A stretch of DNA of 64,000 nucleotides from Anastrepha obliqua (GCF_027943255.1 NC_072892.1:117879792-117943791); one strand, 5' to 3'. Positions 1-12,319 are shown, numbered from the stretch's first letter. Numbers and translations are program-made. The notes: generated by a model not told the origin, from the sequence alone.

Positions 1-1040
1 ATTTCGACACTGATAGTTTTTTCCACCTAATATCTTGGCGGTCGAATAGTTTATCTCCACTTGAGCAACGTTATGTTCAACGTGAGTGCTGTGTTACAAA
101 AGCTGGGTGTTTATTGAATATAAATTTTGCTCGAGACACATTTTCTCCCTTAATTAAAATTTACTTCGGTGGTTGGGAAAACACCCTCATTAGAAATGGT
201 TATATATTTATTCTAGAAAATATTATCAATTGCTAGCTACAACTTTCTGATGGCATGTGGACCCAGCGTCAAAAATCTCTAGTTGTTTGGAATTATCCAC
301 GTAACAACCCAATTTTTGTGGAATGAATAGGAATGAAAAAGCTGCCAAGCGCCTGCGATGGGATCAGGTGGCAATCAGAAGTAGCAACATCTGGGATAAA
401 TAACAAGTGGGATAAAATTTCCCTTTCTTTATTGTTAGGTTGACGTATTATAATGCTACTTCTCCGGTGATCCGCAAGTGATCCACTTTTCATAATCAGT
501 CACAGCATAAAAAAAACCTACCTGTTTTGTCATTGGAGTTTTTAGATGTCTGTTCACACATAAGAAAGGTCGAACGATGTGTGCAATAAATCTCTAAATT
601 GTATTTTTTCTGCTGACTTGGATCTCTCTTAATCGTTCGGCAAGTCATTTGTATTCCATATCGAAACGAAAAAATTAAAACATTATTACAAAAAACTTAT
701 TTAAAGCTTCGACAACCATTCCTTGTGCTCCAGCTGAAGTATTTTTTGAGTGCAAAGGAAAAGAAGAAAACTGTCCGAAAATTTTGTTGTTTTGGTTAAA
801 ATGTTGGCATTACCAGCACACAAAAAAAGAATGGCACTGAAAAAAGCAAAAAAAGTTATGGGTCTATTTATAAATGCTCACGGTGGGAATTAATAGCGTG
901 ATGCCTTCACGAATGCACCCAAAGCTAGACTGCCTTCGACCTTATGGTTACATCGGCTATATAAAAAACACATTTATTGTTTAGAATAGTATCTCTTCAG
1001 TAGCGATCGCAGCATCACATATATACTTACATATGTATAA
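1..1040. other. AT-rich stretch, no gene seen
   Basis: I see no coding frame with domain-like sequence here, only short chance frames. Low-complexity A/T runs are frequent. It ends where the first SINE copy begins. Confidence 0.5.
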
Positions 1041-1274
1041 TTGACGCTTACGCCCCTTTTTGGGTGTTTGGCCGAGCTCCTCCAGTTTTAAGCCAACTCC
1101 GAACGGCAAAGAAGTTTTTTCATGGCAGAATTACAGTCGGAGTTTGCCATTGCCCGCCGAGGGGCTACCGCTATTATAAATAACTTTTTTATAATTTGGT
1201 TTTTCGAGCGCGGAGTTTCGAACCTGCGCACTTTCGAATGGTAGTCACGCACCAACCCATTCGGTTACGGGGAC
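1041..1274 (-). mobile_element. tRNA-derived SINE, family A, copy 1
   Basis: Read on the minus strand, a tRNA-like head with a box A (core CCGAATGGGTTGG, compact here) and a box B-like TTCGAA segment near 1207-1222 is followed by the conserved body. The body holds the words CTCGGCCAAACACC near the tail and GCCGTTCGGAGT in the middle. The same body occurs six more times in the window. This copy is diverged and somewhat shortened. A SINE needs the machinery of a LINE partner to move; none can be assigned here. Confidence 0.8.
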
Positions 1275-1499
1275 CAACATTACATATAGATAGCAAAATA
1301 CGTACCAGGGGTCTATCATCTTTTTTGCATTATATTAGGTCTGTTCTATACTTTTCACTCTTAAAGTGAAGTTGCGGGCAAAGAAAACCCGAAAAAATTA
1401 AAGGGTGATCAGATTTGAGGTACTATTTCCTATAGCGTTGTTTTTGACAGATCTCACGTGACTACTGTCAAACTAAATATAATATATAATTTTTTTCTG

Positions 1500-1974
1500 T
1501 ATTCATTGACATTTCATCATGGAAAGACTTACGCCTCAACAACGTTTAAAGAGCGTACAATTGGAAAAATGTTCAATGCGCCAATAGGCTATCTTATGAT
1601 GTATATCGATAAAACCTATATTTCTTTAAAGATGAGCCTGGCGCCAATGTAACAGTGAATGGTGAACGCTATCGCGCCATGATAAACGACTTTTCGATGC
1701 CGGAAATTGACGCCCGTGATCTCCACATAGAGCCGGGAGACAATGTGTTTTCTGCGTTGTCGTTGCGGTGAGCAATTTATCTCTCGCCTCGGACCAGTGG
1801 ATTGGCGACCAAGATCGTGTGATATTACACCTTTGGACTTTTATTCGAGGGGGTGTGTAAAGTTTAAATGCTTTGTGGATAAACCAGCTTCGACTGAGGC
1901 ATTGGAAGCCAACAGTGATAAAGTTATCCACGAGATACCGACCGAAGTCCTCCAGTGAGTAAGTGCTATTATTT
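1500..1974 (+). pseudogene. Internally deleted mariner/Tc1-type transposase
   Basis: An ATG at 1519 opens a frame starting MERLTPQQRLKSVQL, a typical N-terminus of this insect transposase group. After about 20 codons it jumps to catalytic-core sequence (GANVTVNGERYRAM, near 1640) and then, in another frame, to VDWRPRSCDITPLDF (near 1797-1833), the segment around the third catalytic Asp. It ends at IHEIPTEVLQ followed by a stop. Most of the DNA-binding domain and the first catalytic Asp are missing, so it is inactive. The same family occurs at 10696-11340, 12320-12545 and 40390-40595. An R1/LOA-type retroelement abuts its 3' side. Confidence 0.8.
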
Positions 1975-3969
1975 TGGTTGGTTGGTTGGTTGGTTAAAGT
2001 GGTGATTCTTCCAGAATCCAACTAGCGCTTCCGCACCATTTTGTTGCCACATCCTCGTTACCAACTTTTTTACAGCATAACTATATCCAGTGTGTGCGGT
2101 TAAGGTTGTTAACGTCTAAGCCAGATAGTTGTTCGAGATTCTCGAACAGCGGTTGGCCCAGGGTTAACATTCTGTCCTTCCATAGGGCAGGGCATTCACA
2201 GAGGAAATGGAAGATGGTTTCCTTTTTCTCCGGTTGTTTGCAACTGTGACAGTATGTATTGTGAGGGATACCCATTTTGGCTGCATGTTCTCCGATAGAC
2301 CAGAAGCCAGTTAGGACTGCCGTTAGTCTCCAGGCGTCCCGTCGTTTCATTCTTATTAATGCCGACGATTGCTTGAGGTTGTAGGTGGGCCATAACGTTC
2401 CGCTAATTTTGCATTTCGTCTGGACTTTCCACCTACAGTCTGCGATTCGGAGGTATTTTAGGGAAATTGTGCTCTTGACTGCACCTAATGGTGTGAGTAC
2501 CGATTCTGCAAGAGCGTTATTCATGGCAGATCCCCCTCTTGCCAGTTCATCCGCTTTTTCGTTACCTTCAATGTTCCGATGTCCCGGGACCCAGATTAAG
2601 GTAACTTTATGGTTTTCACTCAAGATGGTGAGGCTATTCCTACTTTGTTCCACCACTTTGGAGGTTGTTGTGGCCGAACCCAGTGCCTGGATTGCAGCTT
2701 GGCTATCCGAGAGAATAGCTATATTACCCTTAAAAGAGAAATCTGCGAGTAGTAGCCTACAGGCTTCCCCAATTGCCAGTACTTCTGCCTGGAAGACACT
2801 GCTGGTATTAGGGAGACGCACAGATTTCTCAATTTTAAGTCTGTGAGAATATATACCAGCTCCAACACCGCAGCCCATTTTACTTCCATCCGTATAGACT
2901 GTAGTGTCGAAGTTGTTTAGAGAGAATCCCTTATTCCACTCTTCCTTAGTTGGAAAGAGAGTGGCAAAATTCCTACTGAAAGTTACCGTCGGGACGATGT
3001 AGTCAGTTCTCACCGAGATTAACTGAGTTTGTCGCGATAATAGACTAGCATGACCATAAGTTTTTTCTCTCCAGCGGCCCGCTTCGTTTAACCTAAATGC
3101 ACTCATGGTTGCCGTCTTCTTAATATGTAGGTCTATTGGAATAACGTGTGTCAGTGCATTGAGAGCCTCTCTAGGACATGATCTGATTGCACCGACCGTT
3201 ATTGCACATGCTGATCTTTGTATTCTGCCGAGTAGTTTGCTATTGTACTCTCTCCCTAGAGCCTTCCACCAAACTACCGAACCATACGATAGTATAGGTC
3301 GTATAACCGTCTTATACAGCCATAATGTATGCTTAGGTTGAAGACCCCATCTTCTTCCAAGCATACGTTTACAGGCATATAAAGCAATTTCTGCCTTCCT
3401 TACCCGTTCTTCAACATTTAATTTCCAGCTTAGTTTGGAGTCCAGAATTACCCCTAAGTACTTTGCGCTGGGTGATAGTGAGAGAGTTTGTCCGTTAATA
3501 TTTGGTAGGGTAAAAGTTGGTACCTTATATCTGGTGGTGAAAAGCATACGCTCTGTTTTACGTGGGTTTAAACCTAGGCCACATCCTGTGGCCCAAGAGT
3601 TAAGCTCGCCTAATGCCCTTTGGATGATCCCACTGATCGTATTAGGACACAGTCCTGACGCCATTAACACCACATCATCAGCGTACGCCACCGCTTTTAC
3701 CCCACTTCTATTAAGTTTTGTTAAGACCATAACCAGAGAAGTGGAGACAATACTCCCCCCTGTGGGGTGCCTCTGTGGACCTTCTTAGTTATACTGATAT
3801 TACCCATATTAGCTTTGATGATCCTGATCCTAGTGATTGACGATTCCTTTCTGGTCCTGTTTTCCGGTACCGTAGGTGTATTAGACAAACAATGACGAAG
3901 TACATCACTATACGTATGGTTTTTATCAAAATATATTGTGCATATGCTTGATTTTATCTCTCCTTCCAT
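1975..3969 (-). mobile_element. 5'-truncated non-LTR retrotransposon (R1/LOA-like), RT plus RNase H
   Basis: Minus-strand frames carry the reverse-transcriptase motif RGTPQGGVLSPLLW (near 3730-3775) and then, shifted by one frame near 3728, the active-site AYADDVVLMASG (near 3670). These are followed by the RT thumb, an RNase H domain (YTDGSKMGCGVGAG; SDSQAAIQALG; WVPGHRNIEGNEKADELARGG) and a C-terminal Cys/His finger (CHSCKQPEKKETIFHFLCECP). The second frame runs 549 codons to a stop at 2081-2083. A tail of CAAC-type repeats lies near 1976-1996. The region upstream of the RT fingers and all of ORF1 are missing, the usual 5' truncation. RNase H plus the repeat tail fits the R1/LOA group; the exact clade is inference. 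The single frameshift suggests a fairly young copy. Confidence 0.88.
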
Positions 3970-4547
3970 AAGTCAAAGAAGCGGATTGTAATTGTTTGAA
4001 AAATTATTAAAAATAACTATATTGGATATTTTTCTTTAACAATTTATTTTATGTATTTTAAAAATATCAAAGCCTTAAATAAACATACCATACGTATTTA
4101 TAGAAAGTTACATAAAATATTACATACACATTGTATATACATTAAATGAGGAAAGAAAATATTAACTATTTTGGGAAAAGATGTCGTAAATAAGAAGAAC
4201 GGAAAATACTTATGCACTTAAGGTACGAGTATAATTTGAAATCGAATTCGAGTATCGGGACACGACAGTTTATATGAGCACTGAATGACGAATATGATAG
4301 ATGTATGTATAACTTCATTACAGGCGAAGAAATGGCAACGCTGAGTTTTTTATAGGCACCCATGTAAACTTAAATAAATTTGAAATTTAATTCAAGCTTA
4401 GTCGGAGATGGAAAGTACTGCTGGATACTCCAAAAAGGCAATAAAAGAAGTTGTGCTATCAGTTTCTGAATTTTCCAGTAACGAAAATAGCAAGAAACCA
4501 TTTGATTTTTGAACAATTGGGATTGGGGCGCTTGGATCTTCAATAGA
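3970..4547. other. 3' flank of the repeat-protein gene
   Basis: No coding frame of note. An ATTAAA-type signal in minus orientation near 4385-4390 may serve the gene that ends at 4548. Confidence 0.35.
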
Positions 4548-6899
4548 CTATTTTCGGTACTTGTATCCACCATCGGATGAATAACTCTGAGGAATTGTCT
4601 CTGGTACAGATATTGGGGCACTGTAACCATTTGAAGGTGAAGCGGAGTAGCTACCTCCAGAGAGACTCGTTTGAGGAGGAGCGCTGTAGCTGGAAGGTGG
4701 TTGTGCTGGAGCTGGTGCATCATATGAAGAGGAGGGTGCAGATGGGGCACTATAAGAAGTCGATGGAACTCCGTACGATGTTGGAGGTGGTGCTGGTTTC
4801 GACGGAGCGAAAGGCTTCGAATTAGAGGTGGATGGAGGTAAATATGAGTTGGATGGTGCGGCTGGAACTGATGGCGCACCATAGCTGGAAGCTGGGGGTG
4901 ATGGAGGAGCCCCGTAGCTGGGTGATGGTGGGGCTGCCGGAGCGCCGTAACTAGATGACGGAGGTGAAGGCCGAGATGGAGGGCCATAGCTAGATGCTGG
5001 AGGTGAAGGAGGAGCACCATAACTTGGTGATGGTGGTGCTGGTGGAGCACCATACCCAGATGATGGAGGAGACGGCCGAGATGGAGCTCCATAGCTAGAT
5101 GATGGTGGGGATGGTTTAGATGGAGCTCCGTAGCTAGAAGCTGGAGGTGATGGAGGAGCACCATAACTTGGTGATGGTGGGGCTGGTGGAGCACCATAGC
5201 TAGAAGCTGGGGGTGCTGGTGGAGCACCATAGCCAGATGATGGAGGGGACGGCCGAGATGGGGCTCCATAGCTAGAAGATGGTGGAGATGGTTTAGATGG
5301 GGCTCCGTAGCTAGAAGCTGGTGGAGACGGGGGAGCACCATAGCTAGAAGCTGGAGGAGATGGTTTAGATGGAGCGCCGTAGCTAGAAGCCGGAGGAGAT
5401 GGAGGAGCGCCATAGCTAGATGATGGTGGAGATGGGGGAGCACCATAACTAGAGGCTGGTGGGGACGGGGGAGCGCCGTAACTAGATGAAGGTGGAGAAG
5501 GTCGAGATGGTGGTCCATAGCTAGAAGCAGGTGGTGAAGGGGGTGCACCATAGCTAGAAGATGGTGGAGCAGGCCGCGACGGCGGTCCATAGCTGGATGC
5601 TGGTGGGGATGGCGGTGCGCCATAACTAGAGGCTGGTGGTGACGGGGGAGCGCCGTAACTAGATGATGGTGGAGCAGGCCGGGATGGCGGTCCATAGCTA
5701 GAGGCTGGTGGTGATGGAGGTGCGCCATAGCTAGACGATGGTGGAGAAGGAGGAGCGCCATAGCTAGATGATGGTGGAGAAGGCCGGGATGGCGGTCCAT
5801 AGCTAGAGGCTGGTGGTGATGGAGGTGCGCCATAGCTAGACGATGGTGGAGCAGGCCGAGACGGTGGTCCATAGCTGGATGCTGGTGGTGATGGAGGTGC
5901 ACCATAGCTAGATGATGGTGGAGAAGGCCTAGATGGTGGACCATAGCTGGAAGCTGGTGGTGAAGGGGGAGCACCATAGCTAGATGATGGTGGAGAAGGC
6001 CGGGATGGCGGTCCATAGCTAGAGGCTGGTGGTGATGGAGGTGCGCCGTAGCTAGATGATGGTGGAGCAGGCCGAGATGGTGGTCCATAGCTGGAAGCTG
6101 GTGGTGATGGGGGAGCGCCATAGCCAGATGATGGTGGTGATGGAGGTGCACCATAGCTGGATGATGGTGCTGATGGAGGAGCACCATAGCTTGATGATGG
6201 TGGCGATGGAGGTGCCCCATAGCTGGATGATGGTGGTGATGAAGGAGCACCATAGCTGGAAGAAGGTGGCGATGGAGGAGCTCCATAGCTGGATGATGGT
6301 GGAGATGGAGGAGCACCATAGCTGGAAGCAGGTGGTGAAGTCTTTGGTGGCCCATAGAATGCAACAGGTGATTGTGGCGCCGAGTAAGTTGAAGCGGGCA
6401 CCTTAGCAGGACGACGTGGTTTCTTGGGAGGACCATAGCTAGGGCTCGGGCGACTGGGTGGAGCACCATAGCTAGACGATGGAGGTGGTCCATAGCTGGG
6501 AGAAGGCTTACTTGGTGGGGGGCGTTGAGGTGGTGGTGGTGCTGGTGCGGGAGGAGCGCCATAACTTGAGCTAGGCGGTCCCTGTGGACTTGAGTATGGG
6601 CCACCAGCAGGAGCGCTTGGAGCATAACCATTTTGTGGAGTGGCAGGCCCGGAAGCTGGTGGCAAATAAGAGCTGGCGGGTGGACTGTATTTATTTGACG
6701 GAGGCAGGTAGCTGCTGCTTACTGGAGGCTCAGCGCCTACAAAAGAGAGCGCAGCGCATATTAGCTGTAGATGAGAAAGAGCAAACAAAAAAAGTTACAT
6801 CAAATAAAAGAGAAATAAAGTTAGAGCAGTAATTTCGGTTGATTGTGCCGTTTATAACTTTACCGTAGCAGCTGTCGCTGTCGTTTGGAAGAGCTTCAT
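4548..6899 (-). CDS. Secreted Pro/Tyr/Ser-rich YGAPP-repeat protein (cuticle-type)
   Basis: Two exons are inferred. Exon 1 (6899..6864) encodes MKLFQTTATAAT and ends at a GTAAAG donor. Exon 2 (6764..4548) follows a pyrimidine-rich acceptor and continues LICAALSFVGAEPPV, so the intron splits the signal peptide in phase 0. The product is about 750 aa. After the signal peptide come about 100 less regular Pro-rich residues, then several dozen repeats alternating SSYGAPPSPP and SSYGPPSRP, and a C-terminal part of about 100 residues ending GGYKYRK. I see no Cys in the mature part and no chitin-binding Rebers-Riddiford motif. The YGAP words recall resilin-like elastic repeats, where Tyr can form dityrosine cross-links, so an extracellular cuticle or matrix role is inferred. 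Without splicing, the exon-2 frame could start at 6788, which gives a poorer N-terminus. The exact family is not known to me. Confidence 0.82.
4860..6340. repeat. Coding minisatellite in the YGAPP-repeat exon
   Basis: The DNA is a long array of related units of 30 bp and combined 60-90 bp units, encoding SSYGAPPSPP and SSYGPPSRP modules. Unit order is irregular, suggesting repeated unequal exchange or slippage. Such arrays are expected to vary in length between individuals. Confidence 0.85.
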
Positions 6900-9095
6900 A
6901 TTGGCAACGGTTGATTGGTGGAACAACTGAAGTTGGTGACTTGGATTACCTGCAAAGATGATGGAAATAAATAATTTTTGTAAGCTATTTGGAAATGAAA
7001 ATTCTATACAAATAAGTATTACTGTGGGAGTTTGTAAGGTAACTATGCAGATTATATAATACAACAACATTTGTTGTCCGATGTGAGCACACGTACATTC
7101 ACTCATGGATTCCATGATAGACATTTGTATAAAAGGCAATATAAAAAACATACATGTATGTAAGTGTGTATGCATGTACATTTAGAGCAGGCATGGAATG
7201 CATTTTTCATTTTGCATTGAAGCTGGCAAATTTTGTACACAAAAGCGAAAACTGTAACGAACTGAAGTTTCGTGCATGGCACGCATGCGCATGTAAACTA
7301 AATTTGTTTGGATATCATTACTCGCATATATGTGCATATGTAGGTGGCACACTTATCCACCAGAAAAAAAAAATATATATAAATTTAAAAAATTTAAATT
7401 TGTTTAAATAAAAAAATTAATTTTGTTAAAAAATACCCACACTTCGCCTCTGCATTCCTTCTTATAATATTATACATATTTACATATATAACTTTTTCTC
7501 TGTCATTATTTACATGTAAGTAGCATAGCAATGCCAAGTCACGTCGCAGTGCTGTAAGCATTGTTGTTGTGATCGACAATTTATGAAAACACTACTAAAG
7601 GTAAATATGGCAAAATACTCAGATTCAGCAAAGTGGAAAATTGTAGTTGCATCTTCGAGTTTAGTTACATATGTGGCTGGCAGATCTATATATGGTATGC
7701 AGATATGTTTATATGTATGTATGCACTCTATAAACCCTGTAGGAACGTGGACTAGTGAAGAGAATTTCTAGTTCCGAGTTCGCAAGATTTAACATTTTCG
7801 CTGTACGCTTCAGAGAGTGACAAAGCTGGAAAGCGAACGTAAACAATCGGCCTATTTACTGATGACTGATGACTGTTTTTCTGGCTTTTCAATAACTGCA
7901 GTTTATTGCGTTACATTTAAATCACTCATTTCAATTTTAATAAAATTGGAATTATCAATAGCACTGAAGGCCCTAGTAGCCAGTGTACTAATTAAGTTAG
8001 GGTTGTATTGTATATATCCAATATAAATAATAAAAATAAATTTATAAATTGTGGTAAAAATTTTTAAGAAAAAAAAACAAAGCAATTTAAATTTGCCCTA
8101 TCAGAAATCGCTCCAGTTTACTATGAGCCAGTAGACTCAAGGAAGTGACTGAAGTAACACATTTTATAAATAATTTAAGTATAAAATATGTAATACGGTC
8201 TTTTTTTGTATATCTTTCTGCACCAAGTTTTTATTTGTTAATTTTCTTCACGGAACATTTTAAAGTAAAAGTTTTAATTCGCCGTTTATCATTTTTTTTA
8301 TTGATAGTTGATACATTATTGAAACAATTAATATTTGGGTTAAATAAAAATCTGCAGCATTTGCGAACACTCCAACCACGTTTTCATTGAGATTTTGCAA
8401 ATTATATGGAACGGTTGGGAACAAAATGGAGACCCGATGTTTGCCCACTAAAGGGTTGATATTATGCATAATTATGTATTTTTGTGGTAAAGTCTTCCGA
8501 ATTACTCACACAAATACCGAATATATTTCTAATATATGCAGATTTTATTGGTTTTTTATAATAATATTAAATAAAAATTAAACTCTTGATTGTATTCTTG
8601 TTAAATTTTCTACTTTCTAATAAGGCTTGCATCATTTTTTTCACATCTGCCAAAAAGCTTCACTTTCTAGTTTTATTACGTATTTGTTGTTTACTCCACT
8701 GGGTTCTCCATCTTCACTTTCCGAAGAACTATCGACGGTATTTTTCCAACTATCTCTAAGTCTCTCTTAGTCATTGCGCTCTGACTCTATATCAATCGTG
8801 CGACAGAAAATTAAATTCGCGCAGTATTTTTTAAGGGCTACAAATCTTTATATTCTTTTTTACAGTTTCAGGATATTTTTACAGCGCTCGGCATTTGATA
8901 ATTTTGCCCTTTTATTGATTGATTTTATTAATTGCTTTCTTTCTTCCTCTATATTTTTCTCTATTATAATATTTGCCAATATGGGTTTCCATACTAAATA
9001 ATCTTAGAACATTACGATTACAATTTTCTGCCACGTGTAATTGCCCAACTGTAAAACACTAAATAAAAATAATGTAAAATATACATATCTGACAG
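6900..9095. other. Upstream and intergenic AT-rich stretch, no gene seen
   Basis: It lies upstream of the minus-strand repeat-protein gene and should hold its promoter. I see a TCAGT initiator-like word near 6927 in the right orientation but no convincing TATA box. A 5' UTR exon with an acceptor near 6950 is possible. A direct repeat unit lies at 7606-7700. Confidence 0.4.
7606..7700 (+). repeat. Direct repeat unit, copy 1
   Basis: About 60 bases around ATTCAGCAAAGTGGAAAATT and GCATCTTCGAGTTTAGT, followed by GTGGCTGGCAGA, recur at 9096-9175 in the same orientation. Between the two words this copy has a short extra ACATAT segment. Confidence 0.75.
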
Positions 9096-9175
9096 AATGC
9101 TCAGATTCAGCAAAGTGGAAAATTGTAGTTGCATCTTCGAGTTTAGTGGCTGGCAGAGCTGTTATGGTATGTATC
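9096..9175 (+). repeat. Direct repeat unit, copy 2
   Basis: Second copy of the unit at 7606-7700, about 1.5 kb away in the same orientation and missing the extra ACATAT segment. It could be a transposon end or a local duplication; no element type is recognised. Confidence 0.75.
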
Positions 9176-9638
9176 CTATGTTCTAACGCTCCATTTTTAC
9201 ACCGCGCGTTCTAACACCCGAATTCGACACATTCAAAAACTCCACCCTCCACTTGCAAATTCTAAACAAACAGTTATCAGATTGTAGTGTTTTATAGGTT
9301 CACATATTTTAGTTGCGTGACGGTTTTTATGTTGTAAAACGACAGCATATTTTTGGAAGTCGCTCATGAAATTATTGCATCTAATTATTTTAACGAACTG
9401 CTAGACAAACGTGAATTATCAGTAGAATAATCTTTTAGTTCTAAGTAAATCATGCTATAGTGCATTTGTAAAAAAATTTGAAAAAAAAAAATAATAATAA
9501 TAGTTATAAATTACAAAACTATTAAAAGAATATATTCAAAAAAAATTATTAAAAGTAAAAAAAAAAAATTTTTTTATTTATATTTTATTTCTACTCAAAT
9601 ATGAACGAGACGGTATCAATAAAACGGTCCGCGGATGA

Positions 9639-10698
9639 CATATGGGTAAGACTCCGTCAGAAAATATGAGATTTGCAAGTGGTCTTTCGATTTCTTTGAA
9701 ACTTTGGGAAATATTAGTTCTAGGTAAGATACATTCGAGCCTAAAAGGATTTTGAAAAATTTTCAAAATTGAGTCATCTACGCCATGTTGAAAATCGGGA
9801 CCGTGTTTTTTTCAAAAATCAATATTTCTTGAACCGTTGGATGGATTTCAATGCAATTTACAGACAATATAGAAACAAATAAGTAGTTTAAATTAGTATT
9901 ATGTTAAAAAAAAATTTCGAAATTTTGACCAAAAAAAAGTCAAAAAAATTTTTTGAATCAATTTTTAGTTGATTTGGCCACTTTTTTAGATTTTCTGTTA
10001 TACACGTAACGATTCCTTATGATTTAACCTTTATTTTGAAAAAAAAAATTTTATGGTGTCTATAATAGTTCTCGAGATATTGCGATTTTAGTGGAAGCGC
10101 GCACCGTGAAGTTCGCGATTACGCAGTGCGGGAGTAGAAAAAGGCGCACAGACCTGCAGCAGTCTGCTCCAGTCACTTCATACAGGAACACATAACGCAG
10201 CGCGAACCGTGCGTGCGTAGGCGAACCGTGCGTGCGCGCTTCCACTAATATCGCAATATCTCGAGAACTATTATAGACACCATAAAAATTTTTTTTTCAA
10301 AATAAAGGTTAAATCATAAGGAATCGTTACGTGTATAACAGAAAATCTAAAAAACTGGCCAAATCAACTAAAAATTGATTCAAAAAATTTTTTTGACTTT
10401 TTTTTGGTCAAAATTTCGAAATTTTTTTTTTAACATAATACTAATTTAAACTACTTATTTGTTTCTATATTGTCTGTAAATTGCATTGAAATCCATCCAA
10501 CGGTTCAAGAAATATTGATTTTTGAAAAAAGCACGGTCCCGATTTTCAACATGGCGTAGATGACTCAATTTTGAAAATTTTTCAAAATCCTTTTAGGCTC
10601 GAATGTATCTTACCTAGAACTAATATTTCCCAAAGTTTCAAAGAAATCGAAAGACCACTTGCAAATCTCATATTTTCTGACGGAGTCTTACCCATATG
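9639..10698. repeat. 1.06-kb near-perfect inverted repeat (fold-back)
   Basis: The left arm at about 9639-10105 is the reverse complement of the right arm at about 10231-10698. Outer ends read CATATGGGTAAGACTCCGTC and its complement. The arms pair almost without gaps, with only a few mismatches (for example near 9808 and 9984), around a GC-richer centre of about 120 bases. No target duplication or coding frame was recognised. The right end abuts a mariner transposase fragment. It may be a fold-back transposon or a recent inverted duplication. A transcript would fold into a hairpin with an arm of about 470 bp. Confidence 0.9.
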
Positions 10699-11340
10699 GC
10701 AAAAATAAATGGGTGCGTAAATAAGCAAAGTTGTCGATTTTGGAGTGAAGATCAGCCAGAAGAATTGCAAGAGCTACCAATGTATCCAGAAAAGGTCACA
10801 GTTTGGTGCGGTTTATGGGCTGGAGGTATCATTGGACCGTACTTCTTCAAAGATACTGCGAATCGTAACGTAACTGTGAATGGTGAGCGCTACCGTGAAA
10901 TGATATCCAACTTTTTTTTGCCCAAAATGCAAGAGCTTGTCTTCCATGACATGTGGTTTCAGCAAGGCGGTGCCACATGCCACACAAGCGCGCGTAACAA
11001 TGGGCTTGTTGAGAGGCGAGTTCGGTGAACATTTTATTTCACGTTCGGAACCTGTCAATTGGCCACCCAGATCGTGCGATATAACGCCTTTAGATAATTT
11101 TTTGTGGGGCTATGTTAAAGCTCATATCTATTCGGACAAGCTTGCTTCAATTAACTAATTGGAAGACAACATTAAAGCATTTATATGTGAGATACCGGCC
11201 GAAACATTGGAATGAGTATGCCAAAATTGGACTAAGCGAATGAACTATTCGAAGCGTAGTCGCGGTCAACATTTGCATGAAATAATCTTCAAACATTAAA
11301 TTATATGGACTGTACCATCGATTTAAATAAAAATTTCATG
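10696..11340 (+). pseudogene. Mariner/Tc1-type transposase fragment, catalytic core
   Basis: The first 110 codons read through NGCVNKQSCRFW, KVTVWCGLWAGGIIGPYFF and NVTVNGERYREM to WFQQGGATCHTSA, where the usual catalytic WFQQDGATCH has lost its Asp (D to G). After a one-frame shift it continues EPVNWPPRSCDITPLDNFLWGYVKAH, containing the last catalytic Asp, and then decays through stops to about 11300. The N-terminal DNA-binding half and first Asp are absent; the fragment begins at the palindrome end. It is dead by truncation, frameshift and loss of a catalytic residue. Confidence 0.85.
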
Positions 11341-11344
11341 CATA

Positions 11345-12319
11345 TTTCTGAATTTTACGTGTGTTTTTTGAAAAAATTTCCTATAGCTCTTAAAAAATCA
11401 ACAATTACATCAGAGCGAAACAGTTTACTTTTTCATAGATAAAATTTCCTTAATTTTAAGGCTGGTTCAGAACTAAAGAAAAATATGAAAATATTAGTTT
11501 GCGAACAAAATTTGTAACTTTTTTCTACCCAAATGCGACTTGCTACCTTTTTGACAGGCTTTTACGGTTGTCGCATAAGGTCTTCTAATACTTAGTTAAA
11601 GCATTCTTATGTTTCATGCTTTAAAAGATTTCCATTTGTTTATTTAAATTATTAACTTGTGACTACAAGTTTTTATCTTATTTAATTTTTTTATGTTACT
11701 TAAGTAATTTATTTCATTAAAAACATTTTTTTTTCACAATTTTCAAGGCTTCATCTTCTTGTTTTTTAATTCTCAAATTTAGAAAAATTTTTATCGAGGC
11801 CTCACCTGTCCAATTTAGTATTTGTTCCGATGAATCGGATGGGGAATGAGGCGAGAAAGAATTGTCGCTTCTAAAAAAAACAAAAACGCGACTTTAGATT
11901 CACCAGAAGCACACAAAATTTCTATCAAATTTCCTAGAGGCTACAGTACAGTTTCGTACATGCAGTGCAGATATTCCGATTTATGTACATAAAGATGTTA
12001 ATGCATCATTGGAGTGCTGTGAACACCATTCGAAAACCTTCGACTCACAATCAACAGTTCAATCGGCATTTTCGTTGGAGTTTTTCGCTAATTGACAATT
12101 GATTTGTTGTTTCCTGGCTGTGAATCATATATAATGGGTGTTTATTTAAGCGCTTGAGAACTGAAAATGATAATACAAAACAGAAATATTGTCGGAATGA
12201 ATTTTTTTTTTATTATAATCTGGTTACTTTTGTAGCATTTATTTTTTGATTGCGATATCCGGCATATATTCGTCGCGGCTTCGAGTTATATAGCCTATTC
12301 GATCAGTCGAGTTTTTGAC
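11345..12319. other. AT-rich stretch, no gene seen
   Basis: A short open stretch near 11925-12095 is unrecognised. Otherwise only A/T-rich sequence. Confidence 0.4.

Noticed and set aside
4370..6631. A 753-codon open frame rich in His, Leu and Met overlapping the YGAPP gene on the same strand
   Set aside because: It is the +1-type shadow of a codon-biased repeat. Repetition keeps stops out of alternative frames; there is no signal peptide or start context.
6056..6832. Plus-strand open frames opposite the YGAPP gene
   Set aside because: Antisense shadows of the same repeat with low-complexity Met/Val/Glu composition.
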